From Alteromonadaceae bacterium (GTDB lineage Bacteria > Pseudomonadota > Gammaproteobacteria > Enterobacterales > Alteromonadaceae): 59,545 nt of DNA. Positions 25,597 to 34,865 of the stretch are shown one piece after another; the first letter of the stretch is position 1, and each line of letters begins with the position of its first letter. The stretch is from assembly GCA_013373625.1 (NCBI GenBank), contig JABXHM010000099.1, positions 1-59,545 of the forward strand, written 5' to 3'. A model generated the notes under the pieces. It was not told the DNA's origin. It did not search any database and worked only from the letters and a program-made list of their open reading frames with translations. The position numbers and the translations under genes are program-made.

Positions 25597-25953
25597 ATGA
25601 GCAACGATCTGTTATTCTCAGTACTTCCACGGGAAGGGAAAGTACCAATAGTGACCGATAATCGCGTAAAACGCGTGAGTAAGGAATCGCGTGCCAAAAA
25701 TCTCTCTGAGGACGAAAAAGAAACCCACGAGGAAGAGCGCATCATCAGCGAGCAACAGCAGTACCTGGTTCATCAAAAAACCAAACAAGACGATACTGAG
25801 CGTGAGCATGCTGAGCAAGGCGCCCGGCAACATGCCGATAGTCAAACCAGCGCTGAGGAAGAAGATGAAGTTATTTACAATAATCATGGTGAAACTGAAT
25901 CCCATGATGAGCCGCCCGATGAGAACATTCATCATATTGACACTTACGAATAA
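25597..25953 (+). CDS. Hydrophilic acidic protein of unknown function
   Basis: 118 residues from the ATG at 25597, with GAGAGAGG just upstream; a GTG 12 bases earlier is possible. The first 25 residues are mixed (MSNDLLFSVLPREGKVPIVT). The remainder is almost entirely charged or polar, with many Glu, Gln and His and a probable helical region (SEDEKETHEEERIISEQQQ), ending HHIDTYE. It lacks Cys, Trp and membrane segments and is likely disordered. No family recognised. It lies alone between the divergent his promoter and a CBS protein gene. Confidence 0.7.
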   Translation: MSNDLLFSVLPREGKVPIVTDNRVKRVSKESRAKNLSEDEKETHEEERIISEQQQYLVHQKTKQDDTEREHAEQGARQHADSQTSAEEEDEVIYNNHGETESHDEPPDENIHHIDTYE

Positions 25954-26091
25954 CGCTTAGCAGATCCCGGCAATGCTGCCAAAAGCAACTGCAGGTGATA
26001 GCAGGTTAAACAGTCAGGTTTTAAACCGCAGGCAGCACGGCTATGCTGCTAGCAGAAATTAGGTTTTATCGTGAACCAGGGAGCGTAGGCT

Positions 26092-26514
26092 ATGAGTATT
26101 GCCAGCGTAATGACCCGTAGAGTTGTCTCTGTGCAAATGGATGACTCGTTAGACGTTGTCAGAGAAATTTTTGCCGCCAGTGGCTTTCACCATTTACTGG
26201 TTACCGAAAATGACCAGTTGGTCGGGGTGATTTCAGACCGTGATTATCTCAAAGCGATTAGTCCGTTTATCGACACCATCAGTGAGCGCCAGCGTGATCG
26301 GGCAACACTCGAACGCAAGGCGCATCAGATTATGACGCGCGAGGTGATTACCATATCGGTTAATGACACTATGGTGAAAGCAATAGAGCTGTTTAATGTG
26401 CATCGCATATCCTGTTTACCCGTACTCGATAAACAACAAACCCCTGTTGGCATTATTAGCTGGCGCGATATTTTTCGCTATTTTGCTGCGTCAGTAGACA
26501 AGCGTAGGGTGTAG
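26092..26514 (+). CDS. CBS-domain pair protein
   Basis: 140-residue protein made of two CBS motifs and little else: VMTRRVVSVQMDDSLDVVRE to VGVISDRDYL, and IMTREVITISVNDTMVKAIE to VGIISWRDIFRYF. Such Bateman modules bind adenine nucleotides and act as energy sensors, usually toward an unknown partner. The gene is single, and convergent with the acetyltransferase gene three bases away. Confidence 0.93.
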   Translation: MSIASVMTRRVVSVQMDDSLDVVREIFAASGFHHLLVTENDQLVGVISDRDYLKAISPFIDTISERQRDRATLERKAHQIMTREVITISVNDTMVKAIELFNVHRISCLPVLDKQQTPVGIISWRDIFRYFAASVDKRRV

Positions 26515-26517
26515 TGA

Positions 26518-27000
26518 TTATGCCTTCTGGGCAAGCGAGATAAGCGCTTCGCCGTCCAGTCGATAACGAATCCATTCACCTTGTGGTTTCGCGTTCAGCG
26601 ATTCGTAAAAATCGATTGCAGGTTGATTCCAGTCCAATACGCTCCATTCAAAACGACCGCAATTATTCTCGACGGCAACCCCAGCGAGGTAGGTTAACAA
26701 CTTTTTACCTGCGCTCTGACCTCGAAATTCAGGTGAAACATATAAGTCTTCCAGATAAAGACCATACTGCCCCTGCCAGGTTGAGTAGCTATAAAAATAT
26801 ACGGCAAAGCCTATAGCCACACCGTTTTGTTCGCAAATCAATGCATGTGCTTTAGGGGACTCGGTAAACAGCGTATTGTGGATATGCTCAGGCGTCGCTT
26901 TCGCTTCATGTTCGGCCTTTTCATATATAGCGAGCTCTTTGATAAAGTGTAATAGGGTCTCGGTGTCCGACTTGACGGCGTTTCTTATTGTAATGCTCAT
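26518..27000 (-). CDS. GNAT-family N-acetyltransferase (diamine acetyltransferase-like)
   Basis: 160 residues from the ATG at 27000, preceded by GGAG; upstream in-frame codons lack a start signal and would add 50 unrelated residues. MSITIRNAVKSDTETLLHFI start, acetyl-CoA-binding SPEFRGQSAGKKLL and FEWSVLDWNQPAIDFYESL match the spermine/spermidine and thialysine acetyltransferase branch. The substrate cannot be fixed from sequence. Confidence 0.9.
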   Translation of the reverse strand: MSITIRNAVKSDTETLLHFIKELAIYEKAEHEAKATPEHIHNTLFTESPKAHALICEQNGVAIGFAVYFYSYSTWQGQYGLYLEDLYVSPEFRGQSAGKKLLTYLAGVAVENNCGRFEWSVLDWNQPAIDFYESLNAKPQGEWIRYRLDGEALISLAQKA

Positions 27001-27053
27001 TAACGCTCCGTTCATTGCTGAATGATTTGTAAGTTTTAAGTAAAGTGAAGTGA

Positions 27054-27081
27054 GGCAGCAGAGTTTCTTTGCTCTGCTGCC
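27054..27081 (-). terminator. Hairpin after the RND permease gene (probable terminator)
   Basis: GGCAGCAGAG and CTCTGCTGCC form a perfect 10-bp stem with an eight-base loop, 8 bases after the permease stop on the minus strand. The downstream tract (TCACTTCACTTTAC) is only moderately T-rich, so termination may be partial. Confidence 0.55.
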
Positions 27082-27088
27082 ATCGCGG

Positions 27089-30000
27089 CTATGACGCCTC
27101 TGCGGGCTTGCGGCCGAATTTAGATACGAGCGAGGATACGCCGCTGGCAATTTTTCTACCGCCCACCCTTAAATCAAGAAGGATCAGGTACAGGCAAGGC
27201 ACCAGAATTAATGTTACCAGCGTTGCATATAATACGGCCGAACCTAACGCTGCAGCCATTGGTACTACAAACTTGGCCTGCAAGCTGGTTTCAAACAATA
27301 TGGGGGCGACGCCAGCGAAGGTAGTAATCGACGTTAACGTTATAGCTCTGAATCGCGCGCAACCAGCTACCTGGGCAGCCTCGAGAATAGAGAAACCCTC
27401 TTTGCGCTTTTGATTGATGTAGTCGGTCATTACCAGAGAGTCGTTGATAACCACGCCCGCAGCAGCAATCAAACCAAAGTTCGACATCATGCTCAAATCC
27501 AGTCCCAGTGCAAAGTGGGCCCAGATTGCGCCGGTCAGGCTAAATGGAATAACAGACATAATAATTAGCGGCTGGCCATAACTTTTTAACGGAATAGCAA
27601 GCAGTATGTAGACCATGATCATAGCGGCCAGGAAGAACATGATTTGCTCGTCCTGCTGGGCTTGTTGCTCTTCTATGTCACCACCAAGCTGGGTTTGTAC
27701 GGTTGGAAATTCCTCCAACATTTTGGGCAGCAGGTTTTCGTCTATGGTGGCAACCACTTCATTGGGCTCCACCTGCTCTTCGTCGATGGCACCCCAAACG
27801 TAAACCGAGCGATAACCTTCTTCGCGGCGGATATAGCTGATGCCTGGCTCCTCAGTAAGCACAACGACGTCGCCTAAAACCACTTCTGCACCACCAGGTG
27901 TTTGAATCATGGTGTATTTCAGTTCAGAAAAACGCTCACGCGTAAGTCGGGGATAGCGCACCATAACCCGCACTTCTTCGCCATTGCGAATCACACGCTG
28001 AGCTTCGCCACCATAGAAGCTGAGGCCCACCTGGCTGGCAATGCTGCGTAAGTTCAGACCCAGTTCATATGCTGCGGGTAGTAATTCCATGCGAATTTCT
28101 TTACTGGCGGGATCGATGGTAGAGCTAACATCGTATAACCCTTTCTCTTGCTGTAGCAATTCAATAAAACGCAGGCCGGCTTCGTTCAGCGACTTAATAT
28201 CAGCGCCATACAAGAGATAGCCAAATTCGCCATTATCACCCCCGCCATTGACGTCATCCTGAATGCTAAAGCTTTTCATGCCAGGTATAGCTGGGATCCT
28301 TTCGCGCCATTTACGCGCTAATTCAAAGGTATTGAAGTGACGCTCCTGTTCGTCAACTAACGGAATTACCAGACGAGCCTGATTACGGGATTCATTAAAG
28401 GCTAATATATCCTTTATCATGCCCGAACCATATTCCTTGATGGTCTCTTCTTCGATTTCCAATACCACTTTTTCAATCGTTTTTAGTGCCTCAATGGTGG
28501 CCATATCTGAGACATTTTCATTCATTTCTATTTCAATATCGGGAAAGTCGTGAGGCACTTTGGGGTTAGGGATCATACGCACATGATTACCAGCCACCAA
28601 TCCCCAACTCAGCATAAGCATAGCAACAAAGCCAGCTAAAACGGCCCAGCGCCATTGAATTGCTTTACCGACTGTACGTCGGTAAGGGCCATTTACAAAT
28701 TGGTTGAAGCGGTTATTAAACCGGGCTCGCCAGCTGTTGGGTTTAACGGGTTTGAAATTAATGTTGGCAATGTGGGCTGGCAAAATCAATTTAGACTCAA
28801 TGAGACTGAATACCAGACACAAAATCACGACAATGGCAATGTTGTAAAAAAATGCGCCTTCCGGGCCGCTACTGAGGGTAAACGGGGCGAATACGGCAAT
28901 GGTAGTGAGTACGCCGAAGGTGGCTGGCGTGGCAACACGTTTGGCACCGCGAATGACATTATCCACGCCACCGCCTTTTGTTTCGACTTCGGTATAGGCA
29001 CTTTCACCGATAACGATGGCATCATCGACAACGATACCTAACACCATAATAAACGCGAACAACGACAATATGTTCACACTGACACTAAACACCGGCATTA
29101 ACATGATCGCACCAAGAAAACACAATGGCAGGCCTACCATTACCCAAAAAGCGAGTCTGAAGCGCAGGAATATTGAAAGCATTAACGCAACCAACACTGA
29201 GCCCTGAAAAAGGTTACTCAACATCATGTCCAGCCGGGCATTCAGGTAATAGGTCATGTCTACCAGCTCTTTAAGTTTAAGGCCTGCCGGTAGTTCCTTG
29301 TTTTTGTGTGCCATGAAACTCTTCACGGTTTCGGCGATGGGAACAATGTTTTGTGATTTGGTCGCATTGACCGCAATTAACACCGCATTTTGACCGGTAT
29401 ACCGAAAGTAGCGTTCGCCTTCAGTAAAACCGTCTTTTATTTCGGCAATATCAGAGAGCAATACCTTGGCTCCGTCAGCGCCAATTTTTACCGGAATGCT
29501 GGCGAACTCTTCACCATCATAAAACTGACTTTCAATTCTGACTGAGACCAGCCCGGCATCGGTGCGTAACTGGCCCGCTGACACATTGGCTGAATACTGG
29601 TTGATTGCGGCAGTTACATCAGAAATCGTCAGATTGTACATCCGCAGCAGTTCAGGCTTAATTTCTATCGCGATTTCATCGGTTGGGACGCGCGCTTCAG
29701 CGATAGATATTGAACCCAGTTGCAACAGTTCGTCTTCTATCTGGTTGGCGATAGGTTTGAGCTCTTCCAGAGGAATATCGCCTACCAGGGCCATTTCATA
29801 TACTTGTTGCTGCGCTTCAGCCTGAGAAATGGTCACCGGCTCCATATCTGCCGGAAACGTGGCGATACTGTCAACGCGCAGTTTTATTTTATCCAGTACG
29901 TCAGTGAGTTGCTCATCTTTATCTATTTCAAGGGATACTCTGCCGCTATTGCGAAATGCGCGCGATACTGTACGTTTGATTTCACTAACGTCTTTGAGGC

Positions 30001-30232
30001 TTTCCTCAATTTTTATAAGTATGCTTTCTTCAATTTCCTGGGGCGACGCGCCACGATACTGAGCTGAAATATTGATATAATTGATTTCGATGTTGGGAAA
30101 CATTTGCCGCTGTATAGTCACATATCCAACTGCTCCCATGATCAAAATAAAGACCATGAGCAAATTAGCTGCGACCGGATTACGTGCAAACCAGGAAATC
30201 AGTCCTGTTTGGGTATCTAAGGGATCTTTCAT
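27089..30232 (-). CDS. Efflux RND transporter permease (AcrB/HAE-like)
   Basis: 1047-residue inner-membrane proton-driven exporter with twelve predicted spans and two large periplasmic loops. It starts ISWFARNPVAANLLMVFILI, and TM4 has the proton-relay Asp pair in VLGIVVDDAIVIGE. A late GVVINDSLVMTDYIN matches TM10. The branch (FARNPVAANLLM start, DxxT-rich porter domain) is common in marine Gammaproteobacteria, where substrates are unknown. It follows its adaptor gene by 17 bases; no outer-membrane factor gene is present, so a TolC from elsewhere is probably used. Confidence 0.96.
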   Translation of the reverse strand: MKDPLDTQTGLISWFARNPVAANLLMVFILIMGAVGYVTIQRQMFPNIEINYINISAQYRGASPQEIEESILIKIEESLKDVSEIKRTVSRAFRNSGRVSLEIDKDEQLTDVLDKIKLRVDSIATFPADMEPVTISQAEAQQQVYEMALVGDIPLEELKPIANQIEDELLQLGSISIAEARVPTDEIAIEIKPELLRMYNLTISDVTAAINQYSANVSAGQLRTDAGLVSVRIESQFYDGEEFASIPVKIGADGAKVLLSDIAEIKDGFTEGERYFRYTGQNAVLIAVNATKSQNIVPIAETVKSFMAHKNKELPAGLKLKELVDMTYYLNARLDMMLSNLFQGSVLVALMLSIFLRFRLAFWVMVGLPLCFLGAIMLMPVFSVSVNILSLFAFIMVLGIVVDDAIVIGESAYTEVETKGGGVDNVIRGAKRVATPATFGVLTTIAVFAPFTLSSGPEGAFFYNIAIVVILCLVFSLIESKLILPAHIANINFKPVKPNSWRARFNNRFNQFVNGPYRRTVGKAIQWRWAVLAGFVAMLMLSWGLVAGNHVRMIPNPKVPHDFPDIEIEMNENVSDMATIEALKTIEKVVLEIEEETIKEYGSGMIKDILAFNESRNQARLVIPLVDEQERHFNTFELARKWRERIPAIPGMKSFSIQDDVNGGGDNGEFGYLLYGADIKSLNEAGLRFIELLQQEKGLYDVSSTIDPASKEIRMELLPAAYELGLNLRSIASQVGLSFYGGEAQRVIRNGEEVRVMVRYPRLTRERFSELKYTMIQTPGGAEVVLGDVVVLTEEPGISYIRREEGYRSVYVWGAIDEEQVEPNEVVATIDENLLPKMLEEFPTVQTQLGGDIEEQQAQQDEQIMFFLAAMIMVYILLAIPLKSYGQPLIIMSVIPFSLTGAIWAHFALGLDLSMMSNFGLIAAAGVVINDSLVMTDYINQKRKEGFSILEAAQVAGCARFRAITLTSITTFAGVAPILFETSLQAKFVVPMAAALGSAVLYATLVTLILVPCLYLILLDLRVGGRKIASGVSSLVSKFGRKPAEAS

Positions 30233-30249
30233 TGCGATTAATTCCTTAT

Positions 30250-31404
30250 CTACGGCTGCTTGGCAACTAATTCATCAGACTGTGATATCACTTTTACCGC
30301 CATCCCATTCTGCGGGTATTCGGGTAACGTCATGACCACTCTGTCGTCATTGTCGATATCAACACGGACTAAAAACTCACTGCCGACCTCTCTGACCACT
30401 TCAACATTCTTTGCAATCAGTTTGTCTTCTTTGTCTAATATCCACAATTGCCGTTTAGTAATTAATTCCTGCGGAATGCGGTAAACATCGCTGATGGTTC
30501 TGCCGGTAAAGGTTACCTTTGTATAAGCACCATACTTGATAGCAATCTTACCGGTAGTTAAGCCGTAGGGGTCGGTAATGCGTGCGACCAGGTGAGTCAT
30601 GCGTGTGGCGTTGTCATAAATACCGGTATCGCGGATTATTGTAGCGTGTCTGACCGTATTATCGTTGTCGCGGTTCAGCAATGATATCTCAGCGTTGGTG
30701 CCAGCGAGCGTTTCCGGTAAAAAGGCCTGGTCAAATCGCGCCAGAGGAAATACCACTTCACCCACTTCAATATTGTATAACGTTGCGGCAACAGTGCCAG
30801 CGCTAAGGTAATCGCCTTTACCAATATTGCGAGTCACAATTAATGCATCGTAAGGAGCAACCACCTGACAGTTAGCCAGGTCTCTTTGCGCAATCTTAAG
30901 TTGTGCCTGGGCAGCTTTTAACGCGGCCTGGGCTGACAAAATTTGCGGTTTGCGCAAATACAGATCGGTGACATTGGCTCTGGCCAGGGTGTCTGCCTCA
31001 CGTTTGGCAACTTCTGCTAACGCTTTTTCCTCAATCAATGCTGCTTGTGCGGAGGCCAGCGATGACTCAGCCTGCAGCAACGCCGCTTCGTAAGCATCTG
31101 GTTCAATTGAAAACAACAATTCGCCGCGCTTGATGATGCCGCCCGCGACTAACGCCGGATTCCATTCAACGACCTCGCCACTGACCTGAGCCGCCAAGCG
31201 TGTTGATTCAAGAGGGGCCAACTCTCCAAACCCCTCTATTTGAATGGCGTACGATTCTGGTTTGATTTGGGCTACTTTAACTGATGGCCGGGTGTCTAAT
31301 TCTTCCGGCTCGGCTTCACCTTCGCCCAGCGCTGTGACGCTTTTCATGGCAGTAAAACCCACAATTAAAATAACCAAGGGTAATAAAAATTTCATCCATT
31401 TCAT
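30250..31404 (-). CDS. Efflux RND transporter periplasmic adaptor subunit
   Basis: 384-residue membrane-fusion protein with an N-terminal membrane anchor (FLLPLVILIVGFTAM). It has a lipoyl/barrel-sandwich half site (VSGEVVEWNPALVAGGIIKRGELLFSIEPDAYEAAL), an alpha-helical hairpin rich in Ala/Glu, and the second lipoyl half (ANCQVVAPYDALIVTRNIGKGDY). It links the RND permease encoded downstream to an outer-membrane channel. Confidence 0.95.
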   Translation of the reverse strand: MKWMKFLLPLVILIVGFTAMKSVTALGEGEAEPEELDTRPSVKVAQIKPESYAIQIEGFGELAPLESTRLAAQVSGEVVEWNPALVAGGIIKRGELLFSIEPDAYEAALLQAESSLASAQAALIEEKALAEVAKREADTLARANVTDLYLRKPQILSAQAALKAAQAQLKIAQRDLANCQVVAPYDALIVTRNIGKGDYLSAGTVAATLYNIEVGEVVFPLARFDQAFLPETLAGTNAEISLLNRDNDNTVRHATIIRDTGIYDNATRMTHLVARITDPYGLTTGKIAIKYGAYTKVTFTGRTISDVYRIPQELITKRQLWILDKEDKLIAKNVEVVREVGSEFLVRVDIDNDDRVVMTLPEYPQNGMAVKVISQSDELVAKQP

Positions 31405-31524
31405 AAAAAACAGTTCCCAATTCCCGTTTATTTCTGGTTGTTATTATGCAGTAAGGTGACAAAGCTTTCGAAGTTGTATGTGTAACAAGGTGTTAGTGAA
31501 CAGAACGTTCCGAGCAGCCCAAAC

Positions 31525-32625
31525 CTATGCTTTTGGCTCTAATAATGACGCAGAAAGGACCTGATTGCGACCATTTTCTTTGGCCTGATACAGCGCTTTA
31601 TCGGCTTGAGTGAGAGCGTTATCCAAACCTATGGATAAATTGAGTTGCGCAACGCCGAAACTGGCAGTAATGGTTAATTGATCATCTTTGAGTTGAACCG
31701 GTGTATGAGCCAGTGACCGGCGAATTTTCTCAGCGAGGTGCTCGCCATCAACCTCCTTGGTGGATGGCAAAACAAATAAAAATTCTTCTCCCCCCCAACG
31801 TGACACTGCATCCTGGTGACGAATAGAAGACTTAAACAGTGTAGCAACATGTTGCAATGCGAGGTCACCTGCATCGTGACCATATTTGTCGTTAACTTGT
31901 TTGAAGCGGTCGATATCACAGAGGATAATGCTTAGCGCCTCAGACTGGCGTTTGGCACGGCCTATTTCAAAATCAATAAATTGTTGCACGCCCCGGCGGT
32001 TTGGCAAGCCTGTTAAGGGGTCGTTAAGCGCTTGTTTTTCAAATTTTTCGCTAATGTCTCGGATAATGCGGAAGCTGGTTTGACGGCTATGTTCATAAAA
32101 TGCCGACAAGAAGGTTACCGTCGAAAAGGATAATAGCAAGCGTACTTTAAACTCGTGCTGATAACTCGTCATTAATAGCGCTTCACCGGGGTAAAACAAA
32201 ATGAGTGTACAGATAAGCGTAAACGCTATCATCGTGATTACACCATAGAACACACCAGCGAAAAACATGGCGACGGGGGGTAATACGTAAATCCACAAAG
32301 GTCCGGTATTGGCGACACCACCACCGACAAGCAGAAATATCATCAGGCTCATCAGACATATCACCAGGAGTACTGCCGTGATGACATCGCTGTTACGCAG
32401 CCTGGAGTGCAGTAACAAACCCTTACATAATGCAAATAGAAATGCAGAAACCAGTAACACAATACCAAGCGGATAGTCTGCGTTTAATAACGCTTTGATC
32501 CCAAGAACCAGTGTGATAGACATACCCACCAATGCAAACAAATTAATCACCACTATTTTGCGATTGGTTTCTTCATCATTGTCCTCACGGCAACCACTGG
32601 AAATTAAGCCATGGTAGAAACGCAT
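31525..32625 (-). CDS. Membrane-anchored diguanylate cyclase
   Basis: 366 residues from the ATG at 32625; a TTG eleven codons upstream (32658) overlaps pqiC and is an alternative. Six hydrophobic segments occupy residues about 20-190. The GGDEF domain follows: LTGLPNRRGVQQF, CDIDRFKQVNDKYGHDAGD, active-site GGEEF, and an inhibitory I-site RHQD five residues before it. It should make c-di-GMP with product inhibition. Overlap with or closeness to pqiC suggests co-transcription with the lipid-transport genes. The membrane part is not a recognised sensor type. Confidence 0.93.
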   Translation of the reverse strand: MRFYHGLISSGCREDNDEETNRKIVVINLFALVGMSITLVLGIKALLNADYPLGIVLLVSAFLFALCKGLLLHSRLRNSDVITAVLLVICLMSLMIFLLVGGGVANTGPLWIYVLPPVAMFFAGVFYGVITMIAFTLICTLILFYPGEALLMTSYQHEFKVRLLLSFSTVTFLSAFYEHSRQTSFRIIRDISEKFEKQALNDPLTGLPNRRGVQQFIDFEIGRAKRQSEALSIILCDIDRFKQVNDKYGHDAGDLALQHVATLFKSSIRHQDAVSRWGGEEFLFVLPSTKEVDGEHLAEKIRRSLAHTPVQLKDDQLTITASFGVAQLNLSIGLDNALTQADKALYQAKENGRNQVLSASLLEPKA

Positions 32626-32641
32626 AATGATTGAGTGGGTA

Positions 32642-33226
32642 TTAATTTGTGATTTCAACTCGTGATACTACGTCATTGGCTAATAAATCAATCAGTTCAC
32701 GCATTTGTGAAACTGAGCTTGCAAAACCATCGTCGTTTAAAGGTAACTCAAAACTAAACTTTACAATTTGCGGAGATAAATTGCTGAGTTCCAATCGGTA
32801 AGTGCCTTTTAAGACTAATTTTTTATCATAAGTGGGAATAAAATCGTCCAGTTGGATATCTAAAATGTACTCTTTTTGACCAGGCGTTGTCCACTGGGTT
32901 TGTGTATGTAAGCGAATTTTATGCGTTTTAACTAATGTGTCGCTCAGTGCCATTGCAAATCCGTTGCTGAAGTCCTCGGCCCACACATGTTGAGGAGCAA
33001 AGTGTAGTTCACTGTTGCTGGTTTGCAAACTCAGGTTGCGCTGCTTTAGGTAATCCGGCGTTGCCAATGAGCGCAGGTGAATGGCCGGTAAAGCTGAGAT
33101 ATCCAGACTGCCTTGCTTTGAATCAGAGGCAGGCTGGTGCAATAAGTAATAGTTTACATTTGTTGGCTTGCTGCTGCAGGCTGCTAACATTAATACTACA
33201 CCTGCGCTGATTATCCATTTATTCAT
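32642..33226 (-). CDS. pqiC: PqiC-like outer-membrane lipoprotein
   Basis: 194 residues from the ATG at 33226 (MNKWIISAGVVLMLAACSS); the longer frame adds an unlikely leader inside pqiB. Lipobox LAAC at 14-17. The remainder resembles the ABC-type transport auxiliary/PqiC family (YYLLHQPAS, WAEDFSNGFAMALSDTL, LDIQLDDF). It should dock the PqiB tube to the outer membrane. It overlaps the end of pqiB by eight bases. Confidence 0.88.
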   Translation of the reverse strand: MNKWIISAGVVLMLAACSSKPTNVNYYLLHQPASDSKQGSLDISALPAIHLRSLATPDYLKQRNLSLQTSNSELHFAPQHVWAEDFSNGFAMALSDTLVKTHKIRLHTQTQWTTPGQKEYILDIQLDDFIPTYDKKLVLKGTYRLELSNLSPQIVKFSFELPLNDDGFASSVSQMRELIDLLANDVVSRVEITN

Positions 33227-34865
33227 TGTCTGGCTCCCGCGCCTTGGGTTGAATATCGATATCGGCATTATCGGAAAAGATCAGGCCATTGGGGGTTTTA
33301 TTTAACTGAATTAGCAGCGGCTGAATCGCCCGCAAGGTCTCCTGCAGTGCATTGACGGTATCAGCAATTTCAGATTTACTCAGTCCACCCTCTGAATAGT
33401 GCTGCAAAAGTTTTTCAAAGGCCTTAAGACTTTGTTGAATTTGTTGATTCAGCGCCTTGGTATCGAGTTCGGCAATGCTTGCATCAAAGTTATCGCTGGC
33501 CGTGTTTACCGATTCGGCGGCATCATTGAGTGTTGCAACCACTTCAGTAATGTCGGTAATCAGCGTTTCCAGCGGTAGTGCGTTTATTTTGTCCAGTATC
33601 GCATCGGCTTTTTGGGTGAGCTGTGTAAACTCACTGGATACAGTGGGTATTATGGCGTAGCCCTTAATTGCGAGTTGGTCGGCCGGTAGCGGGTCAGCAA
33701 CATGCTGTAAGTCGACATACAGTCCACCTGTTAATATATTGCCCATACGCAATGTTGCGCGAAGGTTTTTATTAATCCAGCGTTCAAATCGCTGACGTAA
33801 AAATGCCAGTCCTTCTTCACTGTCTGCCAAACGGGCTTTGCCCGGATAAATATTAATGAGCACTGGTATGGGATATTCATCATCGAGTAAACTACCTACC
33901 TCAATGTCATTATAGTTAATGGCCGCGACTTTGCCGATTTGCAGACCCCGATACTCAACCGGTGCCCCTTTCGTTAATCCTCTGACACTTTCTTTAATCA
34001 ACAAAATATATTGGGCCGAATAGCGGAATCGTTCATCTGCAGCAGCGTTATAGTCTGTATAAATAATAAATCTTGAATCGTCATCAATGGGCGTGCCGTT
34101 CAGATCACCCTGAGGGTTGCCAAAGGTTATGCCATTGGCTAATAAGGTCTCAAGACTGCCCGCCTGAATGGTAACGCCATTTGATGCAAGCTGAAATTTT
34201 ACGCCACTTACGTTCCAAAAACGGGTGTTTTGATCAACGAGTTTATGATACGGAGCACGGATAAAAGCACGATAATCAATAAGACCATGCTCTACATCAA
34301 AGTTGACCTCTTCGAATTCACCTACCTTAAACCCTTTGTAAATAATGGCGTCGCCGGGCTTGTAGGTTAGATCATCAGTATCACTGCTCAGTATGACATG
34401 TAAACCCGGCGTACCCGGTGGCGTAACAGGGGGCCTTTCAAGCGCATCAAAATGCTCTTGTTCCCGAGTACCACTTTCGGCTGTCATGGCAATAAAACTA
34501 CCCGATAATAACGTATTAAGTCCTGATACTTCAGAAAATGATACCCGTGGTGCCACCACCCAAAAGCGTGTATTTTCGTTTAGCAGATGGGCCGCGCTTT
34601 TTTCGACTCTGGCCGTAATGCGCACACCATTGAGATCAGGCTTTAGCTCAATTTTTTTAACCTTGCCGACTTCCAGGTCGCGCACTTTTATGGGCGTTTT
34701 GTTAATTTCAATACCGTTGGCTGAACTCATGTCTATCGTAATCAGCGGTCCCTGATTGTGCCACTGGTAATACACCATCCAGCCAGCCACTAATAAAGCA
34801 ATAATGGGAATAATCCATACTTTTGAAATTCGTGTTGTAGATTTGATTGTTGCACTATCAGTCAT
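33219..34865 (-). CDS. pqiB: PqiB-like MCE-domain protein (intermembrane lipid transport)
   Basis: 548 residues from the ATG at 34865, which overlaps the pqiA stop (ATGA). One N-terminal span (VWIIPIIALLVAGWMVYY), then three MCE domains (starting near GIEINKTPIKVRDLEVGKV, DAIIYKGFKVGEFEEV and GAPVEYRGLQIGKVAAI), then a helical tail (LDTKALNQQIQQSLKAFEKL) that in E. coli forms a tunnel to the outer membrane. It moves phospholipids or related molecules across the periplasm with PqiA and PqiC. Confidence 0.95.
   Translation of the reverse strand: MTDSATIKSTTRISKVWIIPIIALLVAGWMVYYQWHNQGPLITIDMSSANGIEINKTPIKVRDLEVGKVKKIELKPDLNGVRITARVEKSAAHLLNENTRFWVVAPRVSFSEVSGLNTLLSGSFIAMTAESGTREQEHFDALERPPVTPPGTPGLHVILSSDTDDLTYKPGDAIIYKGFKVGEFEEVNFDVEHGLIDYRAFIRAPYHKLVDQNTRFWNVSGVKFQLASNGVTIQAGSLETLLANGITFGNPQGDLNGTPIDDDSRFIIYTDYNAAADERFRYSAQYILLIKESVRGLTKGAPVEYRGLQIGKVAAINYNDIEVGSLLDDEYPIPVLINIYPGKARLADSEEGLAFLRQRFERWINKNLRATLRMGNILTGGLYVDLQHVADPLPADQLAIKGYAIIPTVSSEFTQLTQKADAILDKINALPLETLITDITEVVATLNDAAESVNTASDNFDASIAELDTKALNQQIQQSLKAFEKLLQHYSEGGLSKSEIADTVNALQETLRAIQPLLIQLNKTPNGLIFSDNADIDIQPKAREPDNE

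Noticed and set aside
25618..25935. Hydrophobic 105-codon frame on the minus strand resembling a membrane protein
   Set aside because: It is the exact antisense of the Glu/Gln/His-rich 118-residue protein, which automatically gives hydrophobic codons; the plus frame has the ribosome site.
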